From positions 186,001 to 250,000 of the forward strand of contig NZ_AUEQ01000001.1 of assembly GCF_000426065.1 (NCBI RefSeq): a stretch of DNA of 64,000 nt, read 5' to 3'. Below, piece by piece: positions 28,074 through 35,582 of the stretch (the first letter of the stretch is position 1; every line of letters starts with the position of its first letter). Origin of the DNA: Mycobacterium sp. URHD0025 (GTDB lineage Bacteria > Actinomycetota > Actinomycetes > Mycobacteriales > Mycobacteriaceae). The position numbers were made by a program, and so were the translations under genes. The notes under the pieces were generated by a model. That model was not told the DNA's origin. It did not search any database and was given only the letters and a program-made list of their open reading frames with translations.

Positions 28074-28808
28074 ATGCGAATCGCCCTGTTCGCGACCTGC
28101 CTGGCGGATGCGATGTTTCCACCCGCGGCGATCGCCACGGTGCAGCTGCTCGAGCGCCTCGGCCACCAGGTGGTGTTCCCGCAGGACCAAACCTGTTGTG
28201 GCCAAATGCATGTCAACACCGGCTACCTGAGGGAGGCCACCGCGCTGGTGCGCAACCACGTCGCAGCCTTCGAATCCGCGAACTGCGACGCCGTCGTCGC
28301 GCCGTCCGGGTCATGTGTCGGTTCCGTACGTCACCAGCATGCGATGGTGGCCCGTCGGGCCGGTGACGAAGCCCTGGCCACCCGCGCCGAGACGCTAGCC
28401 CACCAGACCTACGAGTTGTCGGAATTCTTGATCGACGTGCTCGGTGTCGACGACGTCGGCGCCTACTACCCGCACCGCGTCACCTATCACCCGACCTGCC
28501 ACTCGCTGCGCATGCTCGGGGTGGGCGACAAGCCGCTGCGGCTGCTGCGCAACGTGAAGGGGCTGACCCTGGTGGAGTTGCCCGAAGCCGAATCGTGTTG
28601 CGGCTTCGGCGGAACCTTCGCGATCAAGAACTCCGACACGTCCACCGCCATGCTGGCCGACAAGATGGCCCACATCCTGGAAACCGACGCCGAGGTGTGC
28701 AGCGCCGGTGACTCCTCGTGCCTGATGCACATCGGCGGCGGGCTGAGCCGTCTGCGCTCCGGGGTACGCACCGTGCACCTGGCCGAGATCCTGGCGGCAG
28801 GCTCATGA
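28074..28808 (+). CDS. lutA: L-lactate oxidation iron-sulphur protein LutA
   Basis: A 244-residue protein with two cysteine-rich CCG domains: QTCCGQM near residue 42 and SCCGFGG near 180, each with further upstream Cys (TCLAD, PTCHSL). This is the LutA (LldE/YkgE) subunit of the LutABC L-lactate oxidising complex, binding Fe-S clusters in the cytosol. AGGAG lies 6 nt before ATG 28074. It is coupled to lutB by an ATGA overlap. With LutB and LutC it converts lactate to pyruvate. Confidence 0.93.
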   Translation: MRIALFATCLADAMFPPAAIATVQLLERLGHQVVFPQDQTCCGQMHVNTGYLREATALVRNHVAAFESANCDAVVAPSGSCVGSVRHQHAMVARRAGDEALATRAETLAHQTYELSEFLIDVLGVDDVGAYYPHRVTYHPTCHSLRMLGVGDKPLRLLRNVKGLTLVELPEAESCCGFGGTFAIKNSDTSTAMLADKMAHILETDAEVCSAGDSSCLMHIGGGLSRLRSGVRTVHLAEILAAGS

Positions 28809-30268
28809 CGTTTCTCGGCACTCCCGGCGTCGGCAACCTCCGGGGCGACGAAGCCTTCCCGAAAGCCGCCCGCACCGCGCTGGCCGATTCCCAGCTGCGC
28901 CGCAACATCGGCCATGCCACCCAGACCATTCGCACCAAGCGTCTCAACGCGATACGCGAGTGCGACGACTGGGAGCAGTTGCGCTTCGCGGGCAGCGCCC
29001 TCAAACAGGATGTCATGGCGCGCCTTCCCGATCTGCTGGAGCAGCTCGAAGACAACGTCACCCAGCGTGGCGGCGTGGTGCACTGGGCTCGCGACGGCGA
29101 CGAGGCCAACCGCATCGTCGCCGACCTCGTGCGCGCCACGGGGTCCGACGAGGTGGTCAAGGTCAAGTCCATGGCCACCCAGGAGATCGGGCTCAACGAA
29201 TATCTGGAAACTCAGGGCATCGCGGCATTCGAAACCGACCTGGCCGAGCTCATCGTTCAACTCGGCCACGACAAACCCAGTCACATCCTGGTTCCGGCGA
29301 TTCACCGCAACCGCGCCGAGATCCGCGAGATCTTCGCGCGCGAGATGCCCGACGCCGGCGACCTGACCGACGACCCACGGGTGCTGGCCATGGCGGCCAG
29401 GGCCCATTTGCGGCGCAAGTTCCTCACCGCGAAAGTGGCGGTCAGCGGCGCGAATTTCGGTGTGGCCGAGACCGGGACGCTCGCGGTGGTGGAATCCGAA
29501 GGCAACGGGCGGATGTGCCTGACATTGCCGCAGACGCTGATCACCGTGATGGGCATCGAGAAGATCGTTCCGAGCTTCACCGATCTCGAAGTCTTCATGC
29601 AGTTGCTGCCGCGCTCGTCGACCGCCGAACGCATGAATCCCTACACCTCGATGTGGACCGGCGTGCATCCCGGCGACGGACCGCAGGAGTTCCACCTGGT
29701 GCTGCTGGACAACGGCCGCACCCGGGTACTGGCCGACGAGGTGGGCCGCGCCGCGCTGCACTGCATCCGCTGCAGCGCATGTCTGAACGTCTGCCCGGTG
29801 TACGAGCGCACCGGCGGCCACGCCTACGGCTCGGTCTACCCGGGCCCGATCGGGGCGATCCTGAGCCCACAGCTCACCGGGACCACCGGCCACGACGACC
29901 CCAACGCGAGCCTGCCGTACGCCTCCTCCTTGTGCGGGGCGTGCTTCGAAGCGTGCCCGGTACGTATCGACATCCCCTCGATCCTGGTACACCTGCGCGC
30001 CGACCAGGTAGACCAGCAAAGAGGAGGACTACCCAGCGGCCAGGATCTCGCGATGAAGGCCGCGGGCTGGGCCATGGCGGGTCCGGGCCGGTTCTCGCTC
30101 GCGGAGAGGGCGTTGGGAGCCGGGCGGCTGATTGCCGGACGCGATCACCGCATCTCCTCGTTGCCCTGGCCGGCCTCGAAGTGGACGGCCAGCCGGGACA
30201 TCCCCGCGCCACCCGCCGAGACGTTCCGGCAGTGGTGGAAGCGGACCCATGAGGAAGGCCGACGATGA
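28805..30268 (+). CDS. lutB: L-lactate oxidation iron-sulphur protein LutB
   Basis: A 487-residue LutB (LldF/YkgF) protein. The N-terminal LUD domain is followed by two ferredoxin-like cluster motifs, CIRCSACLNVCPVY near residue 320 and CGACFEACPV near 378. The C terminus has AETFRQWW, common in this subunit. The start overlaps the lutA stop and its stop overlaps the lutC start, both ATGA, so all three are translated as one unit. Confidence 0.95.
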   Translation: MTFLGTPGVGNLRGDEAFPKAARTALADSQLRRNIGHATQTIRTKRLNAIRECDDWEQLRFAGSALKQDVMARLPDLLEQLEDNVTQRGGVVHWARDGDEANRIVADLVRATGSDEVVKVKSMATQEIGLNEYLETQGIAAFETDLAELIVQLGHDKPSHILVPAIHRNRAEIREIFAREMPDAGDLTDDPRVLAMAARAHLRRKFLTAKVAVSGANFGVAETGTLAVVESEGNGRMCLTLPQTLITVMGIEKIVPSFTDLEVFMQLLPRSSTAERMNPYTSMWTGVHPGDGPQEFHLVLLDNGRTRVLADEVGRAALHCIRCSACLNVCPVYERTGGHAYGSVYPGPIGAILSPQLTGTTGHDDPNASLPYASSLCGACFEACPVRIDIPSILVHLRADQVDQQRGGLPSGQDLAMKAAGWAMAGPGRFSLAERALGAGRLIAGRDHRISSLPWPASKWTASRDIPAPPAETFRQWWKRTHEEGRR

Positions 30269-30888
30269 CCGGCCGGGCGCACGATGAGGCCAGGGCCGCC
30301 GTCCTGGGCCGGGTGCGCGCCGCGCTGGCGGCCGCCCCACCGCAATCCGTCGCGGTGCCACGGGACTATCACCGTGAGCCGCTGACCGGCGGGGGCAACG
30401 TCGGGCGGTTCGCCGAGACGGTGGCCGAGTACCGGGCCCGGGTGCATCGCATCGAGGCCGACGCGATCGCGGCGACTGTCCTCGAACTGGTCGGGCCGAA
30501 AGCTTCGGTGGTCGTCCCTGCCGATCTCCCGCCGGAGTGGGTGACGGGGCTGACGACGATCACCGACGCGCCCGCGTTGAGCGTCGAGCAACTCGACCGG
30601 GCCGACGCGGTATTGACCGGATGCGCGCTGGGGATCGCGGCCACCGGGACGATCGTGCTCGACGCCGGCGCCGGACAGGGACGGCGGGCACTGACCCTGG
30701 TGCCCGACCATCACATCTGTGTGGTGCGGGTGGATCAGATCGTCGACACCGTGCCTCAGGCGTTCGCCGGACTGTCGCCGACGCGGCCGCTGACCTTCAT
30801 CTCCGGTCCCAGCGCCACCAGCGACATCGAGCTAGAGCGGGTCGAGGGCGTCCACGGTCCCCGAACGCTCGACGTACTGATTGTGTGA
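30265..30888 (+). CDS. lutC: L-lactate oxidation protein LutC
   Basis: A 207-residue LUD-domain protein, the LutC (LldG/YkgG) subunit. Visible are GCALGIAATGTIVLDAGAGQGRRALTLVPDHHICVV and the C-terminal FISGPSATSDIELERVEGVHGPRTL, conserved in the family. It is the last gene of the lutABC operon. No lactate permease or regulator gene lies next to it. Confidence 0.95.
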   Translation: MTGRAHDEARAAVLGRVRAALAAAPPQSVAVPRDYHREPLTGGGNVGRFAETVAEYRARVHRIEADAIAATVLELVGPKASVVVPADLPPEWVTGLTTITDAPALSVEQLDRADAVLTGCALGIAATGTIVLDAGAGQGRRALTLVPDHHICVVRVDQIVDTVPQAFAGLSPTRPLTFISGPSATSDIELERVEGVHGPRTLDVLIV

Positions 30889-31034
30889 ACCTTACCGAGG
30901 AGTAGGGCCCGAACGGTTCTTAGCAAAGTATTAACGGCAGCTCCCAGCCGCCTTAAGTTGCCCGCATAGCGTCATGGACAGGTTGACGCGACGGAGCTCA
31001 GCCAGAGCTCAGGAAAGACGGCGGGAGGCTGATC

Positions 31035-31484
31035 ATGACTTTCACGAACAACACCCCGGCAATGGATCGACACTTTCGGTACGGGAATCCGGCAGTCATC
31101 TTCGATGGCGCCTCGATGCGCGCTTACTGCCGCCAGCTGGCGACAGTGGTGTCCATCAAGGGAGATGTCGACAACAGCAATATCGACCAGATCGCGTCTC
31201 ATGTGAACCGGCTCATCCTTCCGGAGAAGCCGTTGGCACTCGATCTCAGCGGTGTGAACAACTTTGCGCCGCACGCAATTTCACTTTTCTACGACATCGA
31301 TGAACGGTGCGGCGCGCTCGGTGTGGACTGGACGGTAATCGCCAGCCAGTCGGTAATCGCCGAAATCCGGCGCCAAGAGGTGGGCGTACCGCTCAGCTCG
31401 TCGGTGCCCGAGGCCCTGCATCACTTCGACGAAGGCAACATGGCACGCCGCCGGTTGCTCCCCTTGCTTACCAAGAGCGCCTGA
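31035..31484 (+). CDS. STAS-domain protein (anti-sigma antagonist-like)
   Basis: A 149-residue protein. Residues about 40-120 resemble a STAS fold, with VSIKGDVDNSNIDQIASHVNRLI, PLALDLSGVNNFAPHAISLFYDID and VDWTVIASQSVIAEI. The Ser/Thr phosphorylated in SpoIIAA-type antagonists would lie in the LSGVNNFAP loop, where Asn-Asn-Phe replaces the usual motif, so classical phospho-switching is doubtful. GGGAGG lies upstream of ATG 31035. No anti-sigma or sigma gene is adjacent; the partner is unknown. Confidence 0.8.
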   Translation: MTFTNNTPAMDRHFRYGNPAVIFDGASMRAYCRQLATVVSIKGDVDNSNIDQIASHVNRLILPEKPLALDLSGVNNFAPHAISLFYDIDERCGALGVDWTVIASQSVIAEIRRQEVGVPLSSSVPEALHHFDEGNMARRRLLPLLTKSA

Positions 31485-31500
31485 GAGAAAGGCCAACGCA

Positions 31501-31566
31501 ATGTTGATCGATGTCCGCTGGTTGAACCGTCTGCTTCGTCATCGTCACCGGACGGTGCACATCTAG
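31501..31566 (+). CDS. Possible 21-residue basic peptide
   Basis: ATG 31501 opens a short frame, MLIDVRWLNRLLRHRHRTVH plus Ile and a TAG stop. AAAGG lies about 7 nt upstream, and the strong terminator begins 26 nt after the stop, so the frame is inside the STAS transcript. The peptide is amphipathic and rich in Arg and His. It could be a real small protein or chance; no homologue is known to me. Confidence 0.3.
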   Translation: MLIDVRWLNRLLRHRHRTVHI

Positions 31567-31591
31567 TTCGCCGCATCCACGACAGATACCG

Positions 31592-31632
31592 AAATGGCTG
31601 CCAGACCTGGTCTGGCAGCCATTTTCGTTTTG
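31592..31632 (+). terminator. Rho-independent terminator after the STAS gene
   Basis: AAATGGCTGCCAGACC (31592-31607) and GGTCTGGCAGCCATTT (31609-31624) are exact reverse complements separated by 1 nt, followed by TCGTTTTGTT. This is a textbook hairpin with T-rich tail. Such strong intrinsic terminators are uncommon in mycobacteria. Confidence 0.85.
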
Positions 31633-31885
31633 TTGGCGGCGAACAACAGCGATGCGCCGACGGGAGCCTTACTGCTCGCGATCGTTTCGCCCGGGCGCGA
31701 ATTTGGGTGGGCGACAAGGTGAACCGGGCCTACCGAGATTCGGGGGACGGCGCTCAGGAGTTTTCACAGATCACAACCTCCTTGCCGAGCGAACGATTCG
31801 TCGCGCGCACCACTGCCCAGCTGCTAGTGTTCGGCCCGCCGGGCGATGCAATCGGCACCTGCCCATCTCGGGAAGGAGTTCCGCT
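31633..31885. other. Intergenic region before the haem-binding protein gene
   Basis: From the STAS stop to the next gene is about 400 nt, holding the short frame and terminator described separately. The remainder shows no convincing gene on either strand. TAGTGT at 31825-31830 fits a mycobacterial minus-10 element (TANNNT), about 55 nt before the next start; no clear minus-35 is seen. Confidence 0.4.
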
Positions 31886-32272
31886 GTGTCCCGCACATTG
31901 ACCACCGTGCGCTACGGAATGGTTCCGGCTTTCGCCGCCGGCACCGTGGGGGTCGTCCTCGGTCTGTTCAGCCCGATGACCGCCACTGCCGAGCCACCAC
32001 CGCGCCCGCCCGATTGCACGGCCGCCGATCTCGCCGGAATCGCTTCCGGGGTCGCTGCCGCGACATCCACATATTTGTGGTCCCACCCAGATGTCAACGA
32101 CTTCTACACCAACCTGCACGGCCGCCCGCAGGACGAGGTTCCCCAGGACACCAAGGCCTTCTTCGACGCGAATCCACAGGCCCATGCCGACCTGGTCGGC
32201 ATCCGCCAGCCGCTCACCGACTTCCGCGACCGCTGCGGGATCAAGCCACCTGATCAGCCTTTAGGACAATGA
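31886..32272 (+). CDS. Secreted haem-binding protein (Rv0203-like haemophore)
   Basis: A 128-residue protein with a signal peptide (hydrophobic run MVPAFAAGTVGVVLGLF, cleavage near TATA-EPPP) and a helical mature domain. The mature part has CTAADLAGIASGVAAAT, YLWSHPDVNDFYTNL, FFDANPQAHADLVGIRQPLTDF and DRC. This layout, with one Cys at each end, matches the mycobacterial Rv0203 haem-binding protein as I recall it. GTG 31886 is preceded by GGGAAGGAG at a good distance. Rv0203 carries haem to MmpL3/MmpL11; no such partner is adjacent here. Its stop overlaps the next start (ATGA). Confidence 0.78.
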   Translation: MSRTLTTVRYGMVPAFAAGTVGVVLGLFSPMTATAEPPPRPPDCTAADLAGIASGVAAATSTYLWSHPDVNDFYTNLHGRPQDEVPQDTKAFFDANPQAHADLVGIRQPLTDFRDRCGIKPPDQPLGQ

Positions 32273-32604
32273 TGTTCAACTCATCGATGTTCAACTCATC
32301 GTCACGTTCACCATGGTTGCGCGCGGCCACAGCCGCGCTCGCACTGACCGCACTGCCCGGCGTCATCGTGCTGGCCGCCCCGGCCGGGACGGCCAATGCC
32401 GACGTGTGTGCGAGTGCCGGCCGCCGGATCTCGGTCGGCGGGTGCGTCAACGTCGCCGACGCCGTCGCCCCGTACGTTCCGCCACCGGCCTACTACGCTC
32501 CGCTGCCTGAGGATCCCCCACCGCCGCCACCGCCGCCGGGCTCGAACATCAGCGGCTGCATCGGCTACAACGGCCGGTGGGTGCACGCGGGCGGCTGCAA
32601 CTAA
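32269..32604 (+). CDS. Small secreted proline-rich protein
   Basis: A 111-residue protein with a signal peptide (ATAALALTALPGVIVLAAPAGTANA) and a mature part of about 65 residues. A central Pro run (EDPPPPPPPPGS) divides two cysteine pairs: DVCASAGRRISVGGCVN and SGCIGYNGRWVHAGGCN. The two Cys segments resemble each other, suggesting an internal repeat. The ATG overlaps the stop of the haem-binding protein gene, so both are exported together. Function unknown. The first ten residues include a repeated MFNSS. Confidence 0.78.
   Translation: MMFNSSMFNSSSRSPWLRAATAALALTALPGVIVLAAPAGTANADVCASAGRRISVGGCVNVADAVAPYVPPPAYYAPLPEDPPPPPPPPGSNISGCIGYNGRWVHAGGCN
32272..32301. repeat. 15-bp perfect tandem duplication at a start codon
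   Basis: ATGTTCAACTCATCG occurs twice in direct succession (32272-32286 and 32287-32301). The copies encode MFNSS-MFNSS, so the gene has three in-frame ATG codons (32269, with 32272 and 32287 read as internal Met). It lengthens the n-region of the signal peptide by five residues. Confidence 0.85.
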
Positions 32605-32704
32605 CTCAGCGCCGGTTTCCACCTGGGGGCAGTCGCCGGCGTCGAGCCACAGCCCCGTTGTGGAAAACGGCGCGCATTTCAGCCCTGACAGGGCAGCCGG
32701 GAAC

Positions 32705-33928
32705 TCAGGCGATCGCGCCGGAGTCCTTGAGTTCGGAGATGCGGTCCCAGTCGATTCCGAGTTCCATCAACACGATCTCGGTGTGCTCGGAGGCCTGGGG
32801 TGCGCGCGTGGTCTCCAGCGGTTCGTGATTGAACTGCACGGGCCCGCGCACCACCTTGAACGGCTTGCCGCCGTCGGTGGCCTCGACCTCGACGATCATG
32901 TCGTTGGCGACGGCCTGGTCATCGCTGGCGAGGTCGGTCAGGCTCTGGAACGGCGCCCACTGGCCCTTCATGGTCTTGAGGTGCTGGCGCCAGTATTCGA
33001 AGGGCTTGCTTCCGATCGCCTGGGCGATGAGTTTGACGCCTTCCGAGGCGTTCTCGATCAGCGGCAGCACGTCGGAGAACCGGGGATCGTCGGCCAGCTC
33101 GGGCAGACCGAGGTGTTCGAAGGCATCGCGGATGTAGCCGGTCGGACTGACGATGCACAGGTTGATGGTGCCGCCGTCGGAAGTCCGGTAGTTGGCCATG
33201 AAGGGGTTGACCGACGTGGCGTCGTCCGGCATCAACGAGCGCATGGTCTCACCGGTCTCCATGCCCTGGGTGACGCTGGCACCGGCCGCCCACCAGGCGG
33301 TGCTGAGCAGCGAGACGTCGATCTCGGCGGTTTCTCCGGTGCGCTCGCGATGGAACAGGGCCGCGGCTATGCCACCGGCGATGTTCATCCCGCCGATCGA
33401 ATCGCCGAAGGCCGGGATCCCCTGGGACAGAGCACCATTGATCGCTTCTGGGGTGAGGGCGTGCCCGACGCCGCTGCGGGTCCAGAACGCGGTGCCGTCG
33501 AAGCCGCCGGTGTCGCGCTCCGGCCCCTTGTCGCCGTACGCGCTGCCGCGGGCATAGATGATGTCCGGGTTCACCGCCCGGATGTGCTCGACGTCGAACT
33601 TGTTCTTCTGCCGTTGGGCGGGCAGGTAATTGGTCAGGAACACGTCGGCTGTCTTGGCGATCTCGTAGAGGATCTCCTGACCGCCGGGGGTGGAGACGTC
33701 GATGCCGACGCTGCGCTTGCCCCGGTTGGGATGCTCGATGAGCGGGTGGCGGTTCGGATCGAGTTGATGCCCGCCCATGTTGATGAAGCCGCGCTGGGTG
33801 TCGCCGCGCACGGGATGTTCCACCTTGATGACGTCGGCACCCCAATCGGCGAGGATGGCACCCGCCGCCGGTACGAACGTGAACTGAGCGACCTCAAGTA
33901 CTCGCACGCCCTGCATGACCTTGATCAA
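32705..33928 (-). CDS. CaiB/BaiF family CoA transferase
   Basis: A 407-residue class III CoA transferase, which moves CoA between carboxylic acids. Visible: VRVLEVAQFTFVPAAGAILADWGADVIKVEHPVRGD at the N terminus, and the catalytic Asp in FGDSIGGMNIAGGIAAALFHRE near residue 175. It is divergent from the GntP permease gene across a 222-nt region with IclR-type repeats. A second CoA transferase of the same size lies at 35583-36794 in the facing operon; the two differ clearly in sequence. Confidence 0.93.
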   Translation of the reverse strand: MIKVMQGVRVLEVAQFTFVPAAGAILADWGADVIKVEHPVRGDTQRGFINMGGHQLDPNRHPLIEHPNRGKRSVGIDVSTPGGQEILYEIAKTADVFLTNYLPAQRQKNKFDVEHIRAVNPDIIYARGSAYGDKGPERDTGGFDGTAFWTRSGVGHALTPEAINGALSQGIPAFGDSIGGMNIAGGIAAALFHRERTGETAEIDVSLLSTAWWAAGASVTQGMETGETMRSLMPDDATSVNPFMANYRTSDGGTINLCIVSPTGYIRDAFEHLGLPELADDPRFSDVLPLIENASEGVKLIAQAIGSKPFEYWRQHLKTMKGQWAPFQSLTDLASDDQAVANDMIVEVEATDGGKPFKVVRGPVQFNHEPLETTRAPQASEHTEIVLMELGIDWDRISELKDSGAIA

Positions 33929-34028
33929 CGCGGCTCCTCACCGTCGGACTTACGGTAAGTGTAGCGAGACCGCCGATCCCCGCCGGCGTACGGCCACGAT
34001 GACGACCGCCCGAACACGACCCGGTCAT

Positions 34029-34064
34029 TGCTTATATTGTGAGCGTATGTTCATATAGTAAGCA
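34029..34064. promoter_or_regulatory. Imperfect paired palindromes, IclR operator candidates
   Basis: GCTTATATTGTGAGC (34030-34044) is an imperfect 15-bp palindrome. GTTCATATAGTAAGC (34049-34063) is a second 15-mer of similar pattern in the reverse sense. TGCTTA (34029-34034) and TAAGCA (34059-34064) close the block as an inverted repeat. The A/T-rich core with GTTC/GAAC-like ends resembles known IclR-family sites. It lies in the divergent promoter of the cluster that also encodes an IclR regulator. Confidence 0.5.
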
Positions 34065-34150
34065 TGACGTGACTCGCGTCATACCCTGCCATCACTGAGG
34101 CCTGGGCCATACTCCGCACTTCACGAGTGCGCCCCAATGGAGATAAGCGC

Positions 34151-35557
34151 ATGTCAGACGTCGCCATCATGATCAATACGGCGGTGGCCATCCTGGCCGT
34201 CGTGGTGTTGATCGTGCGGTTCAAGTTCAACCCCGTGGTCTCACTGGTCCTGGGATCTCTCTACCTGGGGCTGGCCACCAAACTCGGTGTCGAGAAGACC
34301 GTCGAGACCGTCGCGGACGGCTTCGGCGACATCATGGCCGAGGTCGGACTCCTGATCGCCTTCGGCGTGCTGATGGGCGCCATGCTGCAGGAGATGGGCG
34401 CGATCCAACGCCTCGTCGGCTCGCTGCTCCGGATCTTCGGGCCCAACCGGATGCCCTACGCGATGTCACTGACCATCGCCACGGCGTTGCAGTCGATCTT
34501 CCTCGACGTGCTGCTGGTGATGTCGGCGCCCCTGGCCCGCAATCTCGCCACCAAGATCGGGAAGAACGGCACCGCCCGGATGGCCACCGCGATGGCGATC
34601 GGTCTCGAGTGCGGCATCGTGCTCACGGTTCCCGGTGTCGGAGCCCTCGCGCTGGCCGGTCTACTCCAGGTACCGCTCGGCAAGATGCTGCTGTGCGGCG
34701 TGGCCCTGGTCATCCCCACCGTCGCGATCTCCGTCGCCATCATGAGCTTCCTGTTCAACCGCGGTTGGTGGAATCCCGAGCGCGACGAACAACCTTTCCT
34801 CGGCGCTGAACCGGATACCGGCGGCGCCGCCGCCGCGACCGACGACTCCGACGTGGCAGACGGCGGTTCGGGTTCAGTTGCCGTCGCCACCAAAACCGCT
34901 CCGGTGCGCCAGCAGACGCCGCTGCTGGTCCTGCTCGGACCGCTGCTCGGGTCGCTGCTGCTCATCGCCACCGGCGCCATCCTCGACGTCGCGGGAGTTC
35001 ACAATCCGATCATCGCCTTCATCTCGGAACCGATCGTGGCACTGCTGCTCGGCCTGATCGGCACCAGCATGGTCGGCCGCTACGCCTTCGGCGCCGAGTA
35101 TGTCGAGCGGGCGATCGCGACCGGGTTCAAAGAAAGCGGTCAGATCCTCATCCTCACCGGGGTCGGTGGATCGCTGGCGGCCACCATCAAGGCGACGGGG
35201 CTCGGCGACATTCTCGGCGAGTACTTCACCGCAAGCCATGCGGCGCCGTTGCTCATGGTGTGGGTGGTCGCGGCGGTCCTGCACATCGCGGTCGGGTCGG
35301 TGACGATCTCGGCGATCACCTCGGCGGGCATTCTCGCGCCCGTCGCACCCATTCTCGGCCTCGACCCGGTACTGCTGGCGCTGGCCGCAGGCGCCGGCTC
35401 GCTGTTCGCCGTCCACGTCACCAGCAACACCTTCTGGTTGCTGCAGTCCCTGCTCGGGCAGACCACTCGCGGGACGCTCAAGACCTGCACAGTCGGCGTC
35501 TCGGTCGCCTCGGTGGTGGCGATCCTGTTGATCCTGCCCGCAAGCGCCCTGTTCTGA
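34151..35557 (+). CDS. GntP family organic-acid permease
   Basis: A 468-residue membrane protein with about 12-14 transmembrane helices, of the gluconate:H+ symporter (GntP) type. Typical segments are GFGDIMAEVGLLIAFGVLMG, SIFLDVLLVMSAPLA, and GESGQ-like KESGQILILTGVGGSLA in the second half. A polar loop (about 215-260) rich in Ala/Asp/Gly separates the halves. GGAG lies 9 nt before ATG 34151. It is first gene of an operon with a CoA transferase, a lyase and a dehydrogenase, so it probably imports the carboxylate they degrade. Confidence 0.9.
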   Translation: MSDVAIMINTAVAILAVVVLIVRFKFNPVVSLVLGSLYLGLATKLGVEKTVETVADGFGDIMAEVGLLIAFGVLMGAMLQEMGAIQRLVGSLLRIFGPNRMPYAMSLTIATALQSIFLDVLLVMSAPLARNLATKIGKNGTARMATAMAIGLECGIVLTVPGVGALALAGLLQVPLGKMLLCGVALVIPTVAISVAIMSFLFNRGWWNPERDEQPFLGAEPDTGGAAAATDDSDVADGGSGSVAVATKTAPVRQQTPLLVLLGPLLGSLLLIATGAILDVAGVHNPIIAFISEPIVALLLGLIGTSMVGRYAFGAEYVERAIATGFKESGQILILTGVGGSLAATIKATGLGDILGEYFTASHAAPLLMVWVVAAVLHIAVGSVTISAITSAGILAPVAPILGLDPVLLALAAGAGSLFAVHVTSNTFWLLQSLLGQTTRGTLKTCTVGVSVASVVAILLILPASALF

Positions 35558-35582
35558 CCGATCTCGAAAAATAGGAATCATC

